Positions 48,278 through 56,896 of a stretch of 64,000 nt of DNA are shown piece by piece. Source of the stretch: Liopterus haemorrhoidalis (taxonomy: Eukaryota > Arthropoda > Insecta > Coleoptera > Dytiscidae). The notes beneath the pieces are model-generated. The model was given only the letters and a program-made list of their open reading frames with translations, ran no database searches and was not told where the DNA came from. Position numbers and translations under genes: made by a program. Location of the stretch: positions 17,452,829-17,516,828 of the forward strand of contig OZ020625.1 in NCBI GenBank assembly GCA_963971575.1. Reading direction: 5' to 3'. Positions within the stretch are counted from its first letter, which is position 1; each line of letters begins with the position of its first letter.

Positions 48278-48659
48278 TTAACTTCTTCTTTCGCGGAGTA
48301 TCAAATGATAATTTTCTGCTGGTTTGAACTGCAGCATCCGATTCAGAAATATTTTTATGGAAATCAAGCGATGCTCTTGATGTTGATGGCTGCTGATAAT
48401 CGGGCAAACTTGAAACCACTAAAAATGTATACGAATTTTTTTGGAATTGTTAGACAACAATGTGGAAACTCCAGAAATCCTACACCGATACAATTTCAAA
48501 GGGCTTTCAGAAAATTATTTTGTATGAACTTTTTTGGTCATTGTGAGGGTGCTAATTGTATTGACGATTTGGATGAAATTTTGCAGCATATAGGAAAAGA
48601 ACAAAATAGATTAAACTCGGTTAAGCTTTCAGAAACCGGCCCCTAGTGTGAAAAGGGTA

Positions 48660-50040
48660 TTCGCGACTATAATTACCGAAACGGCGCCACAATCGCCTTG
48701 TGAACTTTTGACACGAAAAAGGATAGTCATCTGTCAACGTATGTAAACAGTATTGGTTTATAATCAATTTTTGGTCTAATTTACGTTTTCTTGCTGTATA
48801 CAGTATATTTAAATTATAACCGAGTATTAAAAAAGTGTATAAATATATGTGAATCCATTTTATGATAAAATTTGCTGCTTGTAAATGAATATTTTCAGAG
48901 GTTATATATTGTATGTTGGTGCCGGCTTATACTCACAGAGAAAATAAAATGTTATACTTTGAACTTAAAACATTTATTTGAATACTTAATATCTACACAT
49001 ATCTCAAGAAATTTTATAGAAAGAGAACTTGTAATTTATTCTACACAAAAAAACTGTCAAATATTTGCAAACTAACACAGTTATGGAATACTCCCATGAA
49101 ATAACATGGGGTTTTAATTATATTAACAATAATTTACACAACATTAAACGATTTTCTTGCACATGTGAGACAGGGAAAATGAAAAATTCAACGTTAAAAA
49201 CTTGTTTAAAATCATCTGAACAGTATAAATTCCCTTCAATTGAAACAAAATTTTAGAATCACTGATAATCTTTCAATCTAATATTCGAAGATGTTCTTCC
49301 TGTGATTGACTACCATACACACAACAAGGAGTATTTAATCTTTTTTTCTTAAATTTATCACTTTATTCGCTGTAAAAATGGAGTGAGAATGGACAGAAAC
49401 AATAAAACACATGGTGAATTATACGTCAACAATGACAGTAACCTTTTTCGAAGTGTTCGCTTTTTTGCCGCTAGAGAGATACGCGTTAAGTTGAGTCGCC
49501 AATTATGCAATCTCATTGGCTCGCCACGGATAGCTACATACTGCATTGAATTTATCAGCTGAGTAATTTTGCTTCATAGGAAATGGAGACATATTTGTAA
49601 GGAATTTAAAGGTGAAATATATTTAAAACAGGTATTTGTTGTATCTGACTTAAACATAAAAAATACTTTCAACTACGACAGTTTTGAAACAGTTATTATT
49701 TCTGGAAATGGTAAAAATATGTAATTAGTTTTCACTTTCATTAATGTCCATTATGGTGATTCAGTCTGACAACTGATTCCCATTACCAGTGGATCATTTC
49801 AGTTTAGATTTAATTAGTTTTAACATACTAATAGTAGAGATGTTAAATAACATTTTAGATTTATGCATAATTTTTTTAAATGTTTAGTGACCATTCCATT
49901 AAACAAGAAGATAAATCTAGAACCACGGAGCAATATGGCTAGAATGCTAGATTTTATTAAATGAATTTATGTGAAATAATCAAACATGTAAATTACACAT
50001 TGCAACTAAGTTCTGTCTGTGAAATAAGCGAAGAATTGTG
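48660..50040. other. Upstream region of the second zinc-finger gene
   Basis: About 1.4 kb without a supported coding exon. It should contain the promoter and 5' UTR of the gene that starts at 50047. A GC-richer, promoter-like stretch at 49440-49545 includes CTCATTGGCT (inverted CCAAT type), but I cannot fix a transcription start. Confidence 0.35.
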
Positions 50041-50046
50041 TATTTG

Positions 50047-53000
50047 ATGGAGTTCAAAATGGAAGAGACACAGCCCATGGAGGCATTGGAGGAGATTTAC
50101 ATTAACTGTTACACAGTAAAAACAGAAATGGAAGAAAATGATGATTATGCAGGTATTGTACCATCCATTTTGCCATCTTGATAGTACTGCAGTATAAGAG
50201 TATAAAATTCGTTCTACATAATACTTTTTTGCGTAGCACTACAGATTTTTTGCATAGTACTGATGTAAAAAGTATAATGTGAAACACAATTCTTCCTTTC
50301 AACTTTCGATGCTACACTTCAAACTACACTATTTTCAAAACTACCTCCGGTCAAATTTTTGGATGACAGTTGTATACTTCTCAGTCGTACCAACTACCAA
50401 CTTTTTAGTTTTTGTTTACAACTTAACTTTTAGAAGTTTATTAAGTTGATAAGATGTTTATTTAGAACATAAAATTAAATATAAACTTAGCACAATTAAA
50501 CAATATTTCTAAATTGGTTACTAGAATTGGTTCACCTGAACCTAAATTTTTTTAAGTTGGCATTGAAGAGTATCACAAAGTAATAAAAGATGGAAAGTAT
50601 CGCTGTCTCTTATTTCTTTTTCCCCCCTCTATATTCTGTAGTATCAAAAGTTGAAATGACGTCAGAATTGGATAGTATTGAAAAAGTATAATGTAGAATG
50701 GACTTAAGATGTATGCATATGCTTACTGAAGCCATATTGTGCTATAACCTTAATCGTATTTTTAAAATTTGTAACAGTTTTATATGAAATTGAACAGCAA
50801 ATAAAATATATCAGATGTGGGCAAACCTAGAAGTAGTATGATCTACTGTTTACTTCTTTATTCATTTTTTGTCTATATTTTCCTTTGCAGTTTATAATGG
50901 CCCCTAAATATTTAAAACGCTTTAATTGTGTAATAACTTCATTGCTCATATTAATTAAGTATTTCTAATTCCATTATTATAGAAATTGACACGTTGTTAC
51001 TATCTCTGCACTTATATCTAATCAGAAAATGGTGGTCATTAAATTCAGTAATTTAAGTATTTGTTTATATGAAGATGGAACAGACATTAGCAAGTTTAAA
51101 AAAAATCTTCAGATAGTTTACTCGCAAAATGAGAGTGTGTGTATGGGTTTTCTGGAGGTTGCATGACAGTACATTTCTGTTCCAGGAATGAATATGGATG
51201 ATGGAACAAGTTATGACTTGCATCCTGATGATACCGGAGACAGTGATATTATTAAAACAGAGAGTGACATTAAGACAGAGTGTGAAGTTAGTGAAGAATA
51301 TGAAGCTGAGATTGAAATGAAGCTCACGCCTCTATTGGAGAATGGTCAGTAATAAGCTCAGTCTCGCTCTTAATACTGTTATTCATATTTTATTGTCACA
51401 TTTCAGACGAACACCAGCAATGTTTTATTATGAATATTCTGAACAGTATATTTTTTACGTTGTAAATTTATATTTCACAGATATGAGTTTATTGCAGGAA
51501 TCCGAGATAGAGTTACAGACGGGATATATCATGTTAACACCAATATTGGGAAGTTCCACTGTAAGTCTGAACCTGCAGACACCAGTGACTGTGAAGGAGA
51601 CGAAGTGGAACGTGCAGCTGTCACCAACACCGGTCAGTAGAGCTAGTTTTATCATGTCTCTGTTATAAATGAATGTTTATGGTGGGACGAAATTAAGATC
51701 TTGTAGTTCTCTGTAGAACTGAAAGCATCTGATTTGATGACTATGCTGTGTTTATTGCAGGAACTAGAGACGGAGCTACAGGCGACATGTATCGCTACTA
51801 CCCCCAATCAAACATAATCATCACAGAGGAGATCGACATCAAGCCTGAACCTGCAGACACCATTACATGTGAAAAAGAACATCTAGAGAGCGCAGCTTTC
51901 ACAAACACCGGTCAGTACATATTATTTAATTAGTGACTGAATCACTAACATTAGATTTCAGTGGGATCAGAGTTGGGCAAATTACAATCAGACTAATGAT
52001 TGAGGATTGAGATTAAAAATTTAATTTCAAGACTTGATTAATGAGTAAGGTACATCACTCATAATGCAGTTATTCACACTGGTAACTAAATTAAATATTT
52101 ACTCATTATCATGATTAAATTTTTAGTTATGATTGAAACTAAAATCAGGATTGAGATTTGATTTTTTCACTCTCACTGTTCATTGGAATTTAGTGTTTAT
52201 ACATTGTAGACGTCTGACGCAGATTTAATTGGTGAAAAATTTGAGTGATATATTTTACTTTTATATATTTGTATTTTTTCACTAACATTAGTGACAGTGA
52301 TACTCGTGAAAGTTTTAATGCATCGACTCTTTTAATATCTGAAGCATCAGGAGCTTCAAACTCTTCTCAGTAAGCCGATGTTGGTAAGAGAAGAAAAGTT
52401 TTATTTAAATCGAAAACGGTAGATGATGATACTTTTTTCAAAATTCAATATATTTCAATATTTAGCCACATGCAAGAATATTTTAAATTATATATTAACT
52501 TTATTCCAACAACCGTATTTTGTCTCATTCATCAATGAAAATTTGTTTGCAGCTAAAGGAACATCCAGTGAATCCGATGAGAACAGTGTGTCTTTGACCT
52601 TTAACAAGTACAAACAATCTACAACAACAAAGTCATCACACCTGATTGGACACAAATCTATAAATTCCAAAGAGAAATTATTGTGTGATAAAGCATTTTC
52701 ACGGTCAACAAGTTTCAATAATCACAAAAGAATGCATTCTTGGGAGAAACCCTATAAATGCCATCAGTGTGATAGAGCATTTGCAACGTCGTCAAATCTC
52801 AGTGTTCACAAGCGAGTACATTCTGGAGAGAGACCGTTCAAATGTGATCTGTGTGATAAAGCATTTTCACGATTCTCAATACTCAGTAATCACAAACGAA
52901 TACATTCTGGAAAGAAACCTTTCAAATGTGATCAGTGTGACAAAGCATTTGCAGCGTCGGCCAATCTCAGTGTTCACAAGCGAGTACATTCTGGAGAGAG

Positions 53001-53502
53001 ACCGTTCAAATGTGATCTGTGTGATAAAGCATTTTCACAATCCTCAAATCTCATTAATCACAAACGAATACATTCTGGAGAGAAGCCCTTCAAATGTGAT
53101 CAGTGTGAAAAAGCATTTTCAAATTCATCATATCTCGTTATTCACAACCGAATACATTCTGGAGAGAAACCCTTCAAATGCGAGCAGTGTGATGAAGCAT
53201 GTATATCGTCTGCACATCTCAATGGACACAAACGAACACATTTTGGAGAGAAACCTTTCAAATGTGATGAGTGTGATAAAGCATTTTCACAATCTTCAAC
53301 ACTCGTTAGTCACAAACGAATACATTCTGGAGAGAAACCTTTCAAATGTGATCTGTGTGAAAAAGCATTTTCACAATCATCACATCTCGTTATTCACAAG
53401 CGAATTCATTCTGGGGAGAAACCCTACAAATGCGATCAGTGTGATAGAACATATGCATCGCAATCATATCTCAGTAAACACAAACGAACACATTCTGGAT
53501 AG
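50047..53502 (+). CDS. Multi-exon C2H2 zinc-finger protein
   Basis: Five plus-strand exons join in phase 1: 50047-50152 (ATG; MEFKMEETQPMEALEE), 51186-51344, 51498-51632, 51761-51910 and 52553-53502. Acceptors end CAG, and three internal donors read GGTCAGTA. The small exons are acidic, with KTE and KPEPAD-type sumoylation-like motifs. Exons 3 and 4 are tandem duplicates. The last exon begins AKGTSSESDE, then a remnant finger lacking a cysteine (EKLLCDKAF) and nine fingers with [10 protein letters not shown] linkers; finger 6 has AC for AF. TAG at 53500-53502 falls in a linker. It is probably a nuclear DNA-binding regulator; the target is unknown. It is a paralogue of the gene at 8476-12732 but no ZAD was seen. 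The C-terminal fingers were lost (see 53503 and 61137). Confidence 0.75.
50195..50705. mobile_element. MITE in intron 1 of the zinc-finger gene
   Basis: The ends are inverted repeats (ATTCGTTCTACATAATACTTTTT left, shortened here to CGTTCTACATAATACTTTTT; inverse of CCATTCTACATTATACTTTTT right). It encodes nothing. The exact edges and target duplication are unclear. Confidence 0.55.
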
Positions 53503-53656
53503 AAACCTTTTAAATGTAATGAGTGTGACAAAGCATTTTCAGTGTCGTAAAATCTCATTGATCATAAACGAGTTCATTCTGGAGAGACATCTTTCAACTG
53601 AGATCAGTGTTATAGAGTGTTTTCAATGTTATCACATCTAAATATACACAAGAAAT
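53503..53656 (+). pseudogene. Decayed fingers after the zinc-finger stop
   Basis: In frame after the [33 protein letters not shown], then a degenerate finger (DQCYRVFSMLSHLNIHKKL) with a TGA. The last finger is interrupted at AAATTA by a mariner. The array continues beyond two insertions at 61137. Confidence 0.8.
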
Positions 53657-53658
53657 TA

Positions 53659-54910
53659 CGAGGGCAGTTCAAATATGATCGAGACAAACGCTGTAGATGG
53701 CTGTATGATAGCTGGGTCCCTTACGATCAGTGTGGCAATAGTTTTCGTCGCGAACGCATGTTTAACGCGCGTGCTACAACCATGAGTGAATGTCAAGTGC
53801 CGACCGCTGTTGCGTAACTTATTGTCATTCGTTTTTTAGGGTGGGAAGGCGTTAAAAACACGGAAATTTTTCTGCGTTTGCGGTTCGGTAGTAAGTGCCT
53901 GAGTAGGGCTGCTGTGTTTAAATGGGCCGAAGCGTTCAAGGATGGCCGCGAAACCGTCGAAAATGAGCCGCATGATCGTCGACCGCGAACCAACATCACA
54001 CCACACAACGTTCGCCGCGTAGAACAACTCATTTTGGAGGACCGTAGGATGAATGTTCGAGACATTTCGGCTGAACTCGGCATCAGTGTTTGTAGTGTAG
54101 AATCTATCATCCACGAATACCTTCAATATCGCAAAATAACGGCGTGATGGGTTCCCAAACTTCGAGCAAAAATTCACACGGTTGGAAGTTTGTCGCCGCT
54201 TGCTGACGCGATACGAGGCGGAAGGGGACGGTTTTTTGACGCGAATCTTCACTACAGACGAGACATGGGTACACCATTACACTCACGAAAGCAAGGTGTC
54301 GTCTAAAGAGTGGAGGAAGAAGGAGGAAGGGGCGCCGGTTAAAGCGAAGACAACCAGGTCCGCGGGTAAGGTTTTACTGTGTTCCGGGACCGGCGGGGCG
54401 TGCTGTACGTCGATTTCTTGCGCAGACAACGTTCCATAAATGCTGCATACTACTCTAATCTTCTGAAAACACACGTGAAACCTGCTTATCGCTCGAAACG
54501 GAGGAGCATTCCAGCGCGAAGTGCGATTCTTCTCCAGGATAACGCGCGCCCTCATACTGCGCGTCTCACGCTGGATACAATATCGGAATTGGGGTGGGAG
54601 GTACTAGAACACCCCCCCTACAATCCGGATTTATCACCCTGCGATTACCACATGTTTGGACCACTGAAAGAAGCCCTTGGAGATCAAAGATTCAACACCG
54701 ACGACGAGGTAGAGGAGTTCGTGCGCACATGGCTGTCCGAGTTGCCCAAGGAATTTTTCTATACCGGCATCAAAAAGCTTCCGGAGAGGTGGAACAAATG
54801 TGTAACTTGTGAGGGAAAGTACCTAGAAAAACTGTAAATTTTTGTAAATGTTTTCGATAATAAATAAACGTGTCAGAGCATTTGTCTCGATCATATTTGA
54901 ACTGCCTTCG
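53659..54910 (+). mobile_element. Mariner (D34D) transposon, complete ends
   Basis: A 1252-base element has terminal inverted repeats of about 34 bases with two mismatches (CGAGGGCAGTTCAAATATGA left; the right end is the inverse of CGAAGGCAGTTCAAATATGA). It is flanked by TA at 53657-53658 and 54911-54912. The single transposase gene is frameshifted. It is inserted in a decayed zinc-finger exon. Confidence 0.9.
53830..54837 (+). pseudogene. Mariner transposase, three frames
   Basis: The DNA-binding half reads at 53878-54147 (FKWAEAFKDGRETVE, RRPRT, then a helix-turn-helix ISAELGISVCSVESII). The catalytic half starts at about 54182 with TDETWVHHY (first Asp). After a shift at about 54380 it continues with LLQDNARPHTA (second Asp) and NPDLSPCDYHMFG (third Asp), 34 residues apart, as in true mariners, and ends at 54837. 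Frameshifts at about 54148-54180 and 54380 inactivate it. All three catalytic aspartates survive. Confidence 0.85.
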
Positions 54911-54925
54911 TACATTCTGGAGAGA

Positions 54926-55018
54926 TCCAACGGAGTGGCCGAGCGCATTGAGTCGTACAGTTTGGACTGGTGAAAACAGTCTGGATTGTGCGGCGGTAGT
55001 TCGATTCTCCGTTGGTGA
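54926..55018 (+). ncRNA. tRNA-like 5' end of the LINE
   Basis: The LINE begins TCCAACGGAG, TGGCCGAGCG (class II Ser/Leu tRNA box A), a variable middle, then AGTTCGATTC (box B type) and CTCCGTTGG. The outer segments CCAACGGAG and CTCCGTTGG are perfectly complementary over nine bases, like an acceptor stem. A nine-base hairpin, ATATTATTC/GAATAATAT, follows at 55019. The T-arm is short of bases, so it is tRNA-derived rather than a functional tRNA. Confidence 0.55.
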
Positions 55019-55476
55019 TATTATTCGGGCGAGAATAATATGTTTACATTACTCTCATTTCACAATCATTCACCCCTCATCCTGCCTACTGACTGCTGCC
55101 CGCGGACAGTACGATCCCAACACGCCTTCTTTGGCCTCAGATTCGGTAAAACGGGAGGCTGAGTCTGGTCAGCTCAGTCAATCGGCTGGTGTCACGGTTC
55201 ATGAATAGAGTGGCTCCACTACTGGATCGTGGATGCTGGGGTAATGCCGTGCCACTAGACAAGTATTCGGGGGTCTGTGGGAGCGGCTGCAGCTCGCAAG
55301 GTTCCAGAGTTGGCTACTCTTGGTTCTCGAGCGGGTCTAGCAGCCGGTGACTACTTCCCCCGATGCTATATCATCCTGACATGCCTAGCGCAATGAGCCG
55401 GTTTGCGGCCAACGTCCCCTGTGTGGGGCTCCCTGGTGGTTGGGCATGGTAGGGTGATGAAACTTAATATACGGGT

Positions 55477-56708
55477 ATGGCGACTACCCGGAGGGATAAT
55501 TTTTCTTTAAATTTCGCCAAAGTTGAGAGTAAACTCCGTAAAAAATCAAACAAGAAACCTCGTCGTGATGCTCAGTCATCCGATGAGGGATGTGTTAGGA
55601 CAGCTGCCAAAAAGGTAGAAGGTAAAAGGATTGTTGAGTTTTGTGTGCCAGTCCACGGTTTCTCGTCGTAAAGGTACAAGAAGAGGGTAAGTCTTTCAAT
55701 GAGATGGCCCTCTTCTTTGTTGCCCGAACGTTGAGAAATACGTGCTCTACTGGTATGATGTCGATGCGTAAGTTGTCGGACGGTACCCTGCTTATCGAAG
55801 CAGAAACAGAGGCGTCGTCAACTTTACAGAAATGTGTTAAGTTTGATGAGTTTGGCATTTCAGTTCAGCCACACAAGGCACTGAATACTTCTAAAGGCGT
55901 CGTAACGAAGCGTGACCTTGCATATGTTGCGGAGGAAGAGTTCGTGCAGGAAATGGCATCACAAGGTGTCATTGAATGCAGGAAGCTCAAACCCCAGACC
56001 GGCAAGCCTTCGATCTCCATGGTCATGTCCTTCGCTGGTACTAGGTGTCCAACATCGGTAAGGGTGGGGTATAACGTTTGTAACGTTCGTCCCTATTACC
56101 CCAATCCGATGCGATGCTATAAGTGCCAGCGTTACGGTCACACCTCATTTCGTTGTGGCAAACAGTCCATCTGTGCCAACTGCGGACAGGACCAACATGA
56201 AGTTGATACCTGTCCAAACGCGGCACACTGCGTGAACTGTAAAGGTGCTCATGCATCTACATCACGCCATTGCCCAACGTACTTGGAGGAGAAGGCAATA
56301 CAGGTCATCAAAACGCAGGACAAGATACCGTATTTCGACGCCAAGAGGAAATACAAATAGAGCGCGCCGGTTACCTTTGCGAAATCTTTCACGCAAGTAG
56401 CTGCAAAGCGAACTACAAGTGTCCAAACTCAGACAGAGATAGTGCCTCGTCCGACAACTGCAGCACCAGTTACAGTTGCAACGAATACTGCTAGAGAAAA
56501 GGTAGTATTGGTCCCAGAGACCAAAATTCAGACCCCACAACCTGGGGGATCGGGCCTGAATAAATCCCCCTCCCCTAAGGGAGAACGCACTCAACCTCAA
56601 TTCTCCCCACCACCTAAGGAGAAGACCCCACAGTCTTCTCCACAAACTAGAAGCGATCAGAGTATGGTCGCTTCTACAAAGCCCTCATCAGTCACTCCTG
56701 AAAAGTAG
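55477..56708 (+). pseudogene. LINE ORF1 (gag-like, three CCHC knuckles), frameshifted
   Basis: It starts MATTRRDNFSLNF at 55477 with a basic N-terminus. A frameshift at about 55660 leads into 55641-56360 with an RRM-like region (ALFFVARTLRN... MMSMRKLSDGTLLIEAE, abbreviated). Knuckles CYKCQRYGHTSFRC, CANCGQDQHEVDTC and CVNCKGAHASTSRHC lie at 56113-56275. Another break at about 56340 leads to a Pro-rich tail ending at 56708. The triple-knuckle protein is the usual nucleic-acid-binding ORF1 of I/Jockey elements. Confidence 0.8.
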
Positions 56709-56896
56709 ATTGATAAGGGACCCGTTGGTTCTCACTGGATACCAGTGAGAACAAAGCAATCAAAAAAGAAGTCCAGTGTGTCCATCAAAACACCTGGACT
56801 ACCAAATGAAAGTGTAGCCGAGAAAATGGCTGTAGACCCAAAACCTTAAAGTAAACCAAAAATCATTAGGTTGCGGGGTAACTCCCCTAAACAGAA

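Larger units (their letters stand above)
46525..48425 (-). pseudogene. Inverted copy of the P-like transposase middle region
   Basis: The minus strand of 48425-48278 and 47038-46525 repeats 44905-45570 of the plus-strand body at high identity (KSNKGFRYCDKFKQFALN, CKRTLQNITVN, VEGRDCVLCMDEISL). Here the frame stays open through CMDEISLKCNLFYN, whereas the plus-strand copy has a one-base insertion and a stop at that point, so the two copies diverged after duplication. The intact TTAA in the plus-strand copy (45057-45060) shows the empty site for the transposon inserted here at 47040-48277. Confidence 0.75.
44340..48646 (+). pseudogene. P-like THAP transposase, broken and rearranged
   Basis: Exon 1 (about 44340-44433) and exon 2 (about 44494-44660) form a THAP domain (WCMVPGCTSNT, FFGLP, WLQKAG, VNICSLHF), split by an intron with GGTTAG and TTATAG borders. 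Short exons follow at about 44721-44843, then a large exon from about 44920 with a basic segment and the catalytic region (DKFKQFALNIYFLGPKVY, CKRTL, VEGRDCVLCMD). A one-base insertion at about 45482 and other breaks follow. VVSDIGSNFY, DPPHLIKATRNN and RLAPKLTEKHL mark the rest of the RNase H-like core to 46300. The GIVRQQCGNSRNPTPIQF C-terminus lies at 48440-48646. No start codon was found. Confidence 0.65.
44340..48650 (+). mobile_element. P-like (THAP) transposon, internally rearranged
   Basis: A P-element-type transposon in plus orientation. The body 44340-46410 and the C-terminus 48426-48650 are in order. Between them lie a direct repeat of the first THAP exon (46411-46524) and an inverted copy of exons 4 onward (46525-47038 plus 48278-48425). 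The inverted copy is itself split by a TTAA-site element. The ends of the P transposon (TIRs, 8-base duplication) were not found, so the limits are those of the coding region. Confidence 0.7.

Noticed and set aside
52685..53641. A 318-residue frame overlapping the plus-strand finger exon
   Set aside because: Another shifted-frame reading of the finger array; the KPFKCDQC frame with conserved Cys/His is the real one.
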